Shown here: positions 11,793 to 19,635 of the stretch, piece by piece
Position numbering within the stretch: the first letter of the stretch is position 1
Layout of the letters: every line of letters begins with the position of its first letter
NCBI RefSeq assembly: GCF_009765215.1
Contig: NZ_VLNV01000007.1
Span: 62,001 to 126,000 of the forward strand
Length of the DNA stretch: 64,000 nt
Origin: Lysobacter prati
Lineage (GTDB): Bacteria > Pseudomonadota > Gammaproteobacteria > Xanthomonadales > Xanthomonadaceae
Direction of reading: 5' to 3'
Notes under the pieces: model-generated
What the model saw: only the letters and a program-made list of their open reading frames with translations
What the model was told of the DNA's origin: nothing
Database searches by the model: none
Position numbers and translations under genes: made by a program

Positions 11793-12383
11793 TCAACGAA
11801 GCGCGGACTTTAACGCTTTGCGGATGATGGCGGCGGCGTCATCGCCGGCGGCGGTCGCTTCGCGCGCCATGCGCACGGCTTCGGCCGGCTTGTAGCCCAG
11901 CTGCTGCAGGGCAATGACGGCCTCGCTCTGGGGGTCGGCGGCGGCGCCGTTGCCGGTCAGGGTGGCGCCCACGCCGGCCAGGTCGGCGGCGCGGTCGCGA
12001 AGTTCCACCACCATGCGCTCGGCGGTCTTCTTGCCGATGCCGGGGATGCGCGTCAGCGCGGTGATGTCGCCGACCTGGACCAGGCGCGCGAATTCGTCCA
12101 CGGAGGTGCCCGAGAGCACTGCCAGGGCGATCTTGGCGCCGATGCCGGTCACCCGCTGCACATCGCGGAACAGGCGGCGCTCGCCCTCGCGCAGAAAGCC
12201 GTACAGCGAGACGCTGTCTTCCTTCTGCGCGTAATGGGTGAACAGCGCGACTTCCCGACCGATATCGGGCAGGTCGTAGAAGGTGCTCATCGGCGCCTCG
12301 AGCTCGTAGCCGACGCCGTTCACGTCCACCACCAGCCAAGGCGGCTGCTTGTGGACGAGGATGCCTTTCAGACGACCGATCAT
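11793..12383 (-). CDS. ruvA: Holliday junction DNA-binding protein RuvA
   Basis: Tetrameric protein that binds four-way junctions and loads RuvB. 196 residues, starting [10 protein letters not shown]-terminal OB fold (1-63), two helix-hairpin-helix motifs (about 71-90 [14 protein letters not shown] and 106-125 [15 protein letters not shown]), a flexible linker (Gly/Ala-rich, ~140-150) and the C-terminal RuvB-binding three-helix domain. The ATG at 12383 overlaps the ruvC stop by 4 nt (ATGA). Confidence 0.97.
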   Translation of the reverse strand: MIGRLKGILVHKQPPWLVVDVNGVGYELEAPMSTFYDLPDIGREVALFTHYAQKEDSVSLYGFLREGERRLFRDVQRVTGIGAKIALAVLSGTSVDEFARLVQVGDITALTRIPGIGKKTAERMVVELRDRAADLAGVGATLTGNGAAADPQSEAVIALQQLGYKPAEAVRMAREATAAGDDAAAIIRKALKSALR

Positions 12384-12907
12384 GCGCCGCGTCTCCGCAA
12401 CAAGTGGGTGGCCACGCCGGTGCGAGCCGCCGTCGCGCTCATGTGGGCGTGGGTCAGCGCCACCGCCAGTGCATCGGCGGCGTCGGCCTGCAGTTTCGTT
12501 TCCGGCAGGTTCAACAACAATCGCACCATGTGCTGGACCTGGTCCTTTTCGGCCGCACCGCGACCGACCAGCGATTGCTTGATCACGCGCGGGGCGTACT
12601 CGCTGATCGGAATGCGCCGGCGCACCACCGTCGCCAGCGCCGCGCCACGGGCGTGGCCGAGCTTGAGCGCGGAGGTCGCCGACTTCGCCATGAACACGGT
12701 CTCGATCGCGACCTGCTGCGGCTGCCATTCGTCTAGCAGCGACTCCAGCCCCTCGCACAGCAGCCCGAGCCGCGACGGGAAGTCCTCGGCATCGAGCAGG
12801 ACCAGCGCGCGCGCATGCACGAAGGTGCAGCGGCCGTCGGCGGCGACGTCAATGACGCCGACACCGGTGCGCTGGGAACCGGGGTCTATCCCGAGGATTC
12901 TGATCAC
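12380..12907 (-). CDS. ruvC: Crossover junction endodeoxyribonuclease RuvC
   Basis: Holliday junction resolvase with RNase H fold. 175 residues, beginning with a GTG codon ([15 protein letters not shown]). Catalytic acidic residues visible: Asp8, the Glu of QVAIETVFM (near 68) and the pair in [14 protein letters not shown] near the C-terminus. Downstream of yebC (17-nt gap) and overlapping ruvA, as in the usual yebC-ruvC-ruvA order. Confidence 0.97.
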   Translation of the reverse strand: MIRILGIDPGSQRTGVGVIDVAADGRCTFVHARALVLLDAEDFPSRLGLLCEGLESLLDEWQPQQVAIETVFMAKSATSALKLGHARGAALATVVRRRIPISEYAPRVIKQSLVGRGAAEKDQVQHMVRLLLNLPETKLQADAADALAVALTHAHMSATAARTGVATHLLRRRGA

Positions 12908-12924
12908 GTGGGCAGCTTACGCCG

Positions 12925-13653
12925 TCAGGCGTAGGCATCCTCGCCGAGGTCGGCATTGGAGTAGACGCTCTGGACATCGTCCATGTCCTCGAGCCAGCGC
13001 AGCAGCTTGATCACCTGCTGCGCGGTCTCACCGCTGACGGCGATGTCGTTGTCGGCGCGCATCGTCACTTCGGCGATGTCGGCCTTCAGGCCGCCGGCTT
13101 CCATGGCGGCCTTGACGGTGGCGAACACGTCGGGCGCGGTAACCACGTCGATCGCGCCGTCGTCGTAGACGACCACGTCGTCGGCGCCGGCATCGATCGC
13201 CAGCTCGGTGACCTGGTCTTCACTGGCACCGGCGGCGAACGACAGCACGCCGACCTTCCTGAACATGAACGACACCGAGCCATCGGTGCCGAGGTTGCCG
13301 CCGAACTTGCCGAAGGCATGGCGCACGTCGGCCACGGTGCGGACCTTGTTGTCGGTCAGGCAGTCGACGATGACGGCGACGCCGCCGGGGGCATAGCCCT
13401 CGTAGCGGATCTCTTCGTAGACGACGCCTTCGAGTTCGCCGGTGGCCTTCTTGATGGCGCGCTCGATCACGTCCTTGGTCATGTTCACCGACAGGCCCTT
13501 GTCGACCGCCACGCGCAGGCGCGGGTTGCCCGACGGGTCGCCGCCACCGGCACGGGCGGCCACGCCGATTTCACGAATGATCTTGGTGAAGATCTTGCCG
13601 CGCTGCGCGTCCACCGCGTTCTTGCGGGCCTCGATCGAGGGACCTCTACCCAT
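12925..13653 (-). CDS. yebC: YebC/PmpR family protein (TACO1 family)
   Basis: 242 residues with the family start [11 protein letters not shown] and a Lys/Arg-rich N-terminal domain followed by two alpha/beta domains (GAPGGVA-like motif seen as [13 protein letters not shown], and [10 protein letters not shown]). The family was long annotated as a transcriptional regulator; more recent work on YebC/TACO1 relatives links it to easing ribosome stalling on proline-rich stretches. First gene of the yebC-ruvC-ruvA run. Confidence 0.95.
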   Translation of the reverse strand: MGRGPSIEARKNAVDAQRGKIFTKIIREIGVAARAGGGDPSGNPRLRVAVDKGLSVNMTKDVIERAIKKATGELEGVVYEEIRYEGYAPGGVAVIVDCLTDNKVRTVADVRHAFGKFGGNLGTDGSVSFMFRKVGVLSFAAGASEDQVTELAIDAGADDVVVYDDGAIDVVTAPDVFATVKAAMEAGGLKADIAEVTMRADNDIAVSGETAQQVIKLLRWLEDMDDVQSVYSNADLGEDAYA

Positions 13654-13735
13654 GAACTGTTCCAGGCTGTTGCTTTGGCGAAGCGGCGATTTTACTCGAT
13701 TGCGCAGTGCGTGCCGCCGGTCTCAGTTCGCCGGC

Positions 13736-14350
13736 TCAGGACTCGAAGTGGCCGTCGCGCAGGAAGCCGGCGACCAGAGCGGCGACCTGGCGGGAATAGA
13801 CCAGGCCGGTATGGCTGGTGTCGACCACGGTGTGGTCGGTCAGGCCCGCAAGCCGGGTTTCGGCGACCGACACCGTGCCGTCGTTCTCTTCGTGGAAGCG
13901 CCCGAAGTACTTGCCCAGCCCCAGCGAGGTGCGGCCGGCGACCATCCCCACTTCGGCCCGGCCCGACCAGGGCGAGCAGCCGGTGCGCAGGAGGGATGCG
14001 CTCCGGCCCAGAGTCGGCGCGGTCCAGGCGTAGCCCGCAATCCCGCTGGCGGCGGCGCTGCCGCACAGCGGCGAGCCCAGGCAGACGACGCGCTCGACCG
14101 GGGCCGAGGGGAAGCGTTGCAGTGCCGTCAGTGAGACCAGCCCGCCCAGGCTGTGGGCCACCACGTGGGCCGGCGCCCGCTGCAGGTGATCGGCCAGGCG
14201 CGGGATCGCCGCCTCCGGCCCGCCGGCGACGGTGGCATAGCCGAAAAACTCGGGGGCAAAGCCGGCCTCGCGCAGGCGCTGGGCCAGCCAGTGCATCGAC
14301 AGGCGGGGCATCCAGAGGCCGTGGAGGAGGATTACGCGGTTGGTGGGCAT
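13736..14350 (-). CDS. Alpha/beta hydrolase (lipase/esterase-like)
   Basis: 204 residues, short for the fold. N-terminal RVILLHGLWM is the oxyanion strand-turn motif; VVAHSLGGLVSL (about 63-74) is the nucleophile elbow with the catalytic Ser; a late Asp (NDGTVSVAE or VVDTSH) and the His of DTSHTGLVYS near 180 complete a likely triad. No signal peptide, so probably cytoplasmic. Substrate not deducible. It lies 6 nt downstream of the GNAT gene, same strand. Confidence 0.85.
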   Translation of the reverse strand: MPTNRVILLHGLWMPRLSMHWLAQRLREAGFAPEFFGYATVAGGPEAAIPRLADHLQRAPAHVVAHSLGGLVSLTALQRFPSAPVERVVCLGSPLCGSAAASGIAGYAWTAPTLGRSASLLRTGCSPWSGRAEVGMVAGRTSLGLGKYFGRFHEENDGTVSVAETRLAGLTDHTVVDTSHTGLVYSRQVAALVAGFLRDGHFES

Positions 14351-14356
14351 GGGGGG

Positions 14357-14881
14357 CTACGCCGATCGACGCAGGATGTACTCATGATCGCGAGTACCGC
14401 CAACGATGAAATCGTAATCCCCCACCCGCTCGAACCCGTAACGCGCATAGAACCGCTGCGCCCCCAGGTTCTCGCTCCAGACACCGATCCACAGCGTCCG
14501 CGGCCCGTCGCGTAGCAACCATGCCTGCGCCGTCTCGAACAACCGCGCACCCCAGCCACCGTTCTGGTGCTCGCGCAACACGTACAGGCGCTTGAGCTCG
14601 CCGTCGCCATCGGCCACGTCGGCATGCGGCAGGCCACAAGGTCCGGCCGCCGCGTGGCCGACCGCCTTGCCCTCCACTTCCAGCAGCCACACCGCATAGT
14701 CCGGGTGGCCGAGGATCACCTTCTGCTTGTCGACGGCATAGCTGTCGCGCAGGAAGAACTCCAGGTCGGCCTCCGGGTACTGATGCCCGAAGGTCTCGGT
14801 GAAGGTTTGCGCGGCCAGGGCCGACACGGTTTCCGCGTCGGCCACGGTGGCACGCCTGATGGAAGGCGTGACAGTCGCCAT
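14357..14881 (-). CDS. GNAT family N-acetyltransferase
   Basis: 174 residues with the GNAT core: motif A seen as LKRLYVLREHQNGGWGARLF (about 94-113; acetyl-CoA pyrophosphate loop Q-N-G-G-W-G), followed by LWIGVWSENLGAQRFYARYG, the usual motif B. Such proteins acetylate small-molecule amines, peptides or protein N-termini; the substrate cannot be read here. Its start is 2 nt after the stop of the acidic-tailed gene, so aspS, the acidic gene, this gene and the hydrolase probably form one transcript. Confidence 0.88.
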   Translation of the reverse strand: MATVTPSIRRATVADAETVSALAAQTFTETFGHQYPEADLEFFLRDSYAVDKQKVILGHPDYAVWLLEVEGKAVGHAAAGPCGLPHADVADGDGELKRLYVLREHQNGGWGARLFETAQAWLLRDGPRTLWIGVWSENLGAQRFYARYGFERVGDYDFIVGGTRDHEYILRRSA

Positions 14882-14883
14882 GA

Positions 14884-15180
14884 TCAGGCTTCCTCTTCGT
14901 CCTCTTCTTCGTCGGACTCTTCGTCTTCCTCGCCTTCCTCGGCGTCCTCGTCCTCTTCTTCCTCGTAGTCCTCGTCGCCGAAGTCCTCACCGTCCCAACG
15001 GAACTGGCCGTCGGCGACGAAGGTCATCGACAGCTGCCCGGCGGCGGTGCGCGTGCGGACCAGCCAACCGCCGAACACCTGCGCGCGCTCGGTCACCAGA
15101 CCGGCACCCGCGGCGGAACCGGCGTCAACCATCGCTTCCCACTCCAGCTCCAAAGCCTGCTCCACTTCAACTTCCGACAT
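14884..15180 (-). CDS. Small protein with polyacidic C-terminal tail
   Basis: 98 residues. The first ~55 form a compact alpha/beta-looking part with two short strands (GGWLVRTRTAAGQLSMTFV, QFRWDGEDFG). The last ~30 are almost only Glu and Asp, an unusually dense acidic tail that suggests a nucleic-acid mimic, metal buffering or a binding region for basic proteins. I do not recognise the family. The ATG lies 5 nt after the aspS stop with GAAGGGAAG as RBS, which argues for translation. Function unknown. Confidence 0.75.
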   Translation of the reverse strand: MSEVEVEQALELEWEAMVDAGSAAGAGLVTERAQVFGGWLVRTRTAAGQLSMTFVADGQFRWDGEDFGDEDYEEEEDEDAEEGEEDEESDEEEDEEEA

Positions 15181-15185
15181 TGCGC

Positions 15186-16985
15186 TTACTTCCCTTCTTT
15201 CTTGGGGCGAACTTGAATGTGCACTTCCGCCAGCTGCGCGTCCGGCACCGGCGACGGCGCGCCGGTCATCAGGCACTGCGCGGTCGTGGTCTTGGGGAAG
15301 GCGATGACGTCACGGATCGACTCGGTGCCGGCCATCAGCGCAGCGATGCGGTCGATACCAAAGGCGATGCCGCCGTGCGGCGGCGCGCCGTACTTGAGCG
15401 CGTCGAGCAGGAAGCCGAACTTGCCTTCGGCTTCCTCCGCGCCGATGCCGAGCAGTTCGAACACCGCCGACTGCATCGCCGAGTTGTGGATGCGGATCGA
15501 ACCACCGCCGATCTCGTTGCCGTTCAGCACCATGTCGTAGCCGCGCGAAACCGCAGTCTTCGCATTCGCGCGCAGGTCGGCGATCGAGTCGACCGCCGGT
15601 GCGGTGAACGGGTGATGCAGGGCGACGTAGCGGTTCTCTTCCTCGTCCCACTCGAACATCGGGAAGTCCGTCACCCACAACGGCGCCCAGCTGTCGGCGA
15701 CCATGCCCAGGTCCTTGCCCAGCTTCAGGCGCAGCGCGCCCATGAAATCGCTGGCCGACTTGTAGGTGGCGGCGCCGAAGAAGATCGCATCGCCGCTCTG
15801 CGCGCCGGTGGCGGACAGGATCGCCGCCAGGGTGGCGTCGTCGAGGAACTTGGCGATGGGTGAATTGACGCCTTCACGACCCTTACCGGCGTCCTCGACC
15901 TTCATCCACGCCAGGCCCTTGGCGCCGTACTTGGCGGCGTGCGCGCCGTAGTCGTCGATCTGCTTGCGGCTGAGCGTCGCCGCACCCGGCACGCGCAGCG
16001 CGACCACGCGACCGTCTTCGTGGTTGGCCCAGTCGGTGAAGACCTTGAACTCGCAGTGCTTGACGAGTTCGGCGATGTCGGTGAACTCCATCGCGATGCG
16101 CAGGTCCGGCTTGTCCGAACCGTAGCGACGCATCGCCTCTTCGTAGGTCATGCGCGGGAATTGCGCAGCCAGCTCGACGCCCATCACTTCGCGGAACACC
16201 GAACGGATCATCTCCTCGGTCAGGTCCTGCACGTCGCGCTCGGACACCCAGGCAAACTCCATGTCGAGCTGGGTGAATTCGAGCTGGCGGTCGGCACGCA
16301 GGGCCTCGTCGCGGAAGCAGCGCGCGATCTGGTAGTACCGGTCGAAGCCGGCCATCATCAGGATCTGCTTGAACAGCTGCGGCGACTGCGGCAGTGCGTA
16401 GAACTCGCCGTGGTGCATGCGTGCCGGCACCAGGAAGTCACGCGCGCCTTCCGGCGTGGCCTTGGTCAGGATCGGCGTTTCGATGTCCTGGAAGCCGCGC
16501 TCGTCGAGGTAGCGGCGCAGTGCCTGCACCAGCTTGATGCGGGTGCGCATCTTGCGCTGCATTTCCGGCGTGCGCAGGTCGAGGTAGCGGTACTGCAGGC
16601 GGATGTCCTCGCCCGGATTCTCATGGGCGTGGAACGGCAGCGGCTCGGCCTTGTTGAGCAGCTCGATCTTCGTTGCCACCACTTCGACCTGACCGGTGCG
16701 GATCTTGGCGTTGACCGCTTCGCGCTTGCGCACCACGCCGGTGATGCGCAGGCAGTCTTCGTAGCCCACTTGCGCCGCTGCTGCGATCACCGCGGCATTG
16801 ACCTCGCCCGCACCCAGCGCCGGATCCTGGGTCGGCTCGGCCACGATCTGGACGATGCCTTCGTGGTCGCGCAGGTCGATGAAGCACAGGCCGCCGAGGT
16901 TACGGGCAACGTCGGCCCAGCCGCACAAAGTGACGGTCTGTCCGATCAGGGCCTCATCGATGAGGCCGCAGTAATGGGTACGCAT
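15186..16985 (-). CDS. aspS: Aspartyl-tRNA synthetase
   Basis: Charges tRNA-Asp (class II). 599 residues, bacterial length. N-terminal OB anticodon-binding domain ([20 protein letters not shown]...), class II motif 2 [21 protein letters not shown] insertion domain in the middle, and motif 3 [16 protein letters not shown] near 525-545. ATG at 16985 is the conserved family start; an in-frame extension upstream is encoded by a 27-bp tandem repeat and is not likely to be translated. Confidence 0.97.
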   Translation of the reverse strand: MRTHYCGLIDEALIGQTVTLCGWADVARNLGGLCFIDLRDHEGIVQIVAEPTQDPALGAGEVNAAVIAAAAQVGYEDCLRITGVVRKREAVNAKIRTGQVEVVATKIELLNKAEPLPFHAHENPGEDIRLQYRYLDLRTPEMQRKMRTRIKLVQALRRYLDERGFQDIETPILTKATPEGARDFLVPARMHHGEFYALPQSPQLFKQILMMAGFDRYYQIARCFRDEALRADRQLEFTQLDMEFAWVSERDVQDLTEEMIRSVFREVMGVELAAQFPRMTYEEAMRRYGSDKPDLRIAMEFTDIAELVKHCEFKVFTDWANHEDGRVVALRVPGAATLSRKQIDDYGAHAAKYGAKGLAWMKVEDAGKGREGVNSPIAKFLDDATLAAILSATGAQSGDAIFFGAATYKSASDFMGALRLKLGKDLGMVADSWAPLWVTDFPMFEWDEEENRYVALHHPFTAPAVDSIADLRANAKTAVSRGYDMVLNGNEIGGGSIRIHNSAMQSAVFELLGIGAEEAEGKFGFLLDALKYGAPPHGGIAFGIDRIAALMAGTESIRDVIAFPKTTTAQCLMTGAPSPVPDAQLAEVHIQVRPKKEGK

Positions 16986-17005
16986 GGGGGCTCCGGGGTT
17001 ACGCG

Positions 17006-17087
17006 TCCGGCCAAGGGCCGGAAAACTGGGCATTCCGGCCAGGGCCGGGAAACTATTCATTCCGGCCTGGGCCGGACAACACGTCAT
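17006..17087. repeat. Three tandem 27-28 bp palindromic repeats upstream of aspS
   Basis: Three consecutive units (17006-17033, 17034-17060, 17061-17087), each starting TCCGGCC, then a G-rich palindromic partner GGGCCGG, and ending CAT. Each can fold as a short CCGGCC/GGCCGG hairpin. They occupy most of the aspS 5' region shared with the divergent DUF3011 gene. Because the period is 27 bp, the minus strand reads a repeated nine-residue peptide in frame with aspS. Confidence 0.85.
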
Positions 17088-17167
17088 TTTAACGGCACCG
17101 GCGGGTTACTTGCCCGCGGATCGCAGCGGACGTGGCCGCTGGGGCCATTTTGCCTTTCGGGGGTCGC

Positions 17168-18070
17168 ATGAATCGCCCGATCAAGCCCTGGCTGCTGGCG
17201 CTGTGCCTGGCAGTGCTTGCCCTCCCAGCCGCCGCCCAGCAGCGCGCCTACGCGCCCGAAGACCTGCGCAGCCTGTCCTATCAGGACCAGATGCGGGTCA
17301 TCAGCAGGGAGTACGAAGATCAGTCCCGCGGCCGTCGGATCCCGGACGACCAGCTGCAGTTCTACCTCGACCAGGTCAACCGCTCGGACTGGGGCTTCAG
17401 CCAGATCAAGGCCGACATCGCCGAATCGCTGGGCGGTTCGCCGCCGCCGACCTCGGCCACGGTTTTCTGCGAAAGCCTCAATGGCCGGGCACAGATCTGC
17501 CGGGTGCCATGGGGCGGTGACTCGACGCTGCTGCGGCAACTGTCCAGCGCACCCTGCGTCGAAGGCCGCACCTGGCAATCGCAGCGGGGCCAGGTCTATG
17601 TCGGCAACAACTGCCGGGGCGAGTTCGCCGCGGCCGAGCCGGTGCCGCTACCGGGCGGACCGGGTGGCCAGAGCGTCACCTGCGAAAGCTTCAACAACCA
17701 GTCGAGCATCTGCCGGGTACCGTGGTCGGGGCGCTCGCGCCTGCTGCGGCAGACCTCGGGCAGCCAGCCGTGCATCGAAGGCCAGACCTGGCAATCGCAG
17801 AACGGCCAGGTCTACGTGGGCCGAAATTGCCGCGCTGAGTTCGTCGCCCTAGGCGCCACGCAACCGGTCGAACCGCTGCCGAGCACGCCGTCGGTGGTGT
17901 GCAGCAGCGTCGACGCCCGCCCCAAGGCGTGCCAGTGGCCTGCCGGATCGGGAACGCCGCGGTTGCTGCAGCAACTGTCCAGCCAACCCTGCGTGCAGGG
18001 CCGGACCTGGGGCTTTACCGGTAGCGCGATCTGGGTGAGCCAGGGCTGTAGCGCACGCTTTGGCTACTGA
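17168..18070 (+). CDS. Secreted protein with three DUF3011 repeats
   Basis: 300 residues. Signal peptide MNRPIKPWLL...PAAA|QQ (cut near 24), a helical region rich in charged residues to about 95, then three tandem DUF3011-like repeats of ~60 residues. Each has four Cys with the pattern FCES..GRAQICRVPW, TCESFNNQSSICRVPW and VCSSVDARPKACQWP, plus RLLRQxS..PCxEGxTW and a C-terminal NCRxxF. The disulfide pattern fits an exported protein. Function of DUF3011 is unknown; it is common in Xanthomonadales. ATG at 17168 is favoured over an upstream in-frame start because the signal peptide begins there. Confidence 0.85.
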   Translation: MNRPIKPWLLALCLAVLALPAAAQQRAYAPEDLRSLSYQDQMRVISREYEDQSRGRRIPDDQLQFYLDQVNRSDWGFSQIKADIAESLGGSPPPTSATVFCESLNGRAQICRVPWGGDSTLLRQLSSAPCVEGRTWQSQRGQVYVGNNCRGEFAAAEPVPLPGGPGGQSVTCESFNNQSSICRVPWSGRSRLLRQTSGSQPCIEGQTWQSQNGQVYVGRNCRAEFVALGATQPVEPLPSTPSVVCSSVDARPKACQWPAGSGTPRLLQQLSSQPCVQGRTWGFTGSAIWVSQGCSARFGY

Positions 18071-18078
18071 GCCGGGGC

Positions 18079-18384
18079 TCAGGTCTTGCTTGGAGGAGCC
18101 GGTTCGGACTTCTTCTCGGCAGGCTTGCTGTCGGCCGGCTTGCTGTCGCCAGCGCCTGAGGATGAGGATCCATCGCCGGCGAGGTTGCGCTTCTTGTCGC
18201 CGTCCTTCTTGAAGTCGGTCTCGTACCAGCCGCCACCGGCCAGGCGGAACTGTGGCGCGGTCAGCTGACGGCGCACGTGCGGCTCGCCGCAGACCGGGCA
18301 TTGCGTGGGGTCGGCCTCGGACAACTTTTGCAGGCGGTCAAAGGCGTGGCCGCAGGCGGCGCACTCGAAGGCATAGATCGGCAT
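18079..18384 (-). CDS. FmdB-family zinc ribbon protein
   Basis: 101 residues. The first ~40 form the FmdB/CxxC_CXXC_SSSS zinc ribbon: MPIYAFECAACG ... CPVCG, with paired Cys at 8/11 and 29/32. The tail is low-complexity (Ser, Lys, Pro, Glu). Such proteins are of uncertain, possibly regulatory role. Convergent with the DUF3011 gene (8-bp gap) and divergent from phzF. The ATG at 18384 is the family start (MPIYAFEC). Confidence 0.9.
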   Translation of the reverse strand: MPIYAFECAACGHAFDRLQKLSEADPTQCPVCGEPHVRRQLTAPQFRLAGGGWYETDFKKDGDKKRNLAGDGSSSSGAGDSKPADSKPAEKKSEPAPPSKT

Positions 18385-18595
18385 GGCACGACGCATTGCG
18401 AAGACAGGCCGGCATTCTGGAGGCAACTGGCCGCTTTTCAAGCATCCGATGGCCGCGAGGCGAGCTGGAAGGCCTCGCCGGGCCGGGCCGGCGGCTCGAC
18501 TGCGGCCCCCGGCGCGGCAGGGATCACCCCATTGCAGACCGGATACAGCCAGCAGGCACGGCATACACTCCGCGTCCCCACAATCGATTCGCCCC

Positions 18596-19492
18596 ATGGA
18601 CCCGCTGCGCATCTACCGGATCGACGCGTTTACCACCCAACAGGGCCAAGGCAATGCCGCTGGCGTGGTCACCAATGCAGCCGGCCTGGACGAGGCCGGG
18701 ATGCAGGCCATCGCCCATCAACTTGGGCATTCCGAGACCGCCTTCGTGCTGCCGCCGAACGCAGGCGATCACGATCTCCACATCCGCTACTTCACGCCGA
18801 CGACGGAAGTGCCTGTGTGTGGTCATGCCACCGTCGGCGCACATTTTGCGCTGACGCTCGAGGGCGCCGCGCCCGGCGTGCGCCGGCAACTGACCGGTGC
18901 CGGCGTGCAGACGGTGACGACCGCGCGCAGAGACGACGGCACCGTGGCCGTACGCATCCAGCAGAATCCGCCGACGTTTGCCGCACCGTTGTCGGCGGAA
19001 CTGGTGCAGGAAGTCGCAAGTGCGATCGGCCTGGATGTTGACGAGCTCGATTCACGCGGCCCGGTGCAGTTCGTCAGCACCGGGCACGGCAAGCTGCTGA
19101 TTCCGGTCCGGAGCCTTCAACGCCTGCGAGGGCTGAAGCCGGATATGGCAAGCCTGGCGCATCTCGACGAGCGCGTCGGCAGCAAGGGGTATTTTGTTTT
19201 CACCCTCGACACCGATGCCGATGACGATGCCTACAGCCACGGTCGCATGTTCGCGCCGGGGATCGGTGTGGATGAAGATCCGGTCACTGGCAACGCCAAC
19301 GGGCCGCTCGGTGCGTATCTGGTCCGCCACCGATTGATCGGGATCGACGGCGACGAGGTGCGCTTCCGGGGACGGCAGCGGACGGGTGCGGGACGTGGCG
19401 GATTCGTCGACGTGAGCGTCCAGGTCGCGTCCGGCGAGCCGGTTGGCGTGGCGATCGAGGGGCGGGCGGTGCTGGGCGAGCGGGTGCGGTAG
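18596..19492 (+). CDS. PhzF family epimerase/isomerase
   Basis: 298 residues. DapF-like fold with duplicated domains; starts with the family sequence LRIYRIDAFT. Catalytic Glu of SETAFVL near 46 and motif VPVCGHATVGAHFAL near 72, then GIGVDEDPVTGNANGPL near 222, typical of PhzF/YddE. Members include phenazine biosynthesis isomerase; with no phz cluster nearby this one more likely has a housekeeping or unknown role. ATG at 18596 (MDPLRIYRID). Confidence 0.9.
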   Translation: MDPLRIYRIDAFTTQQGQGNAAGVVTNAAGLDEAGMQAIAHQLGHSETAFVLPPNAGDHDLHIRYFTPTTEVPVCGHATVGAHFALTLEGAAPGVRRQLTGAGVQTVTTARRDDGTVAVRIQQNPPTFAAPLSAELVQEVASAIGLDVDELDSRGPVQFVSTGHGKLLIPVRSLQRLRGLKPDMASLAHLDERVGSKGYFVFTLDTDADDDAYSHGRMFAPGIGVDEDPVTGNANGPLGAYLVRHRLIGIDGDEVRFRGRQRTGAGRGGFVDVSVQVASGEPVGVAIEGRAVLGERVR

Positions 19493-19506
19493 CGCGCGAG
19501 CAAGAT

Positions 19507-19626
19507 CAAAAGCGACCCCTCTTCCGCCCCTGCGGGGCACCTTCTCCCACGAGGGGAGAAGGAAGCGCTAAAACCCTCTCCCCTTGTGGGAGAGGGACAG
19601 GCCGCGAACGCGGCCAGGGAGAGGGG
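19507..19626. repeat. Dispersed palindromic repeat, copy 2 (CCCTCTCCC family)
   Basis: About 120 bp between the convergent phzF and yheS genes. Nearly the same as the copy at 5576-5695, in the same orientation: CCCCTCTTCCGCCCC, TTCTCCC..GGGGAGAAGG, CCCTCTCCCCTTGTGGGAG, GGCCGCGAACGCGGCC and AGGGAGAGGGG. Its place between converging genes would let the hairpins act as a two-way terminator or mRNA end protector. Confidence 0.85.
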
Positions 19627-19635
19627 TAAACGGCG

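Noticed and set aside
9916-11895. Long plus-strand frame antisense to kup
   Set aside because: His/Gln/Arg-rich composition typical of antisense high-GC reading; kup has family signatures.
16985-17087. N-terminal extension of aspS reading through the tandem repeats
   Set aside because: The repeated nine-residue peptide has no match to the aspS family, and the conserved start is at 16985.
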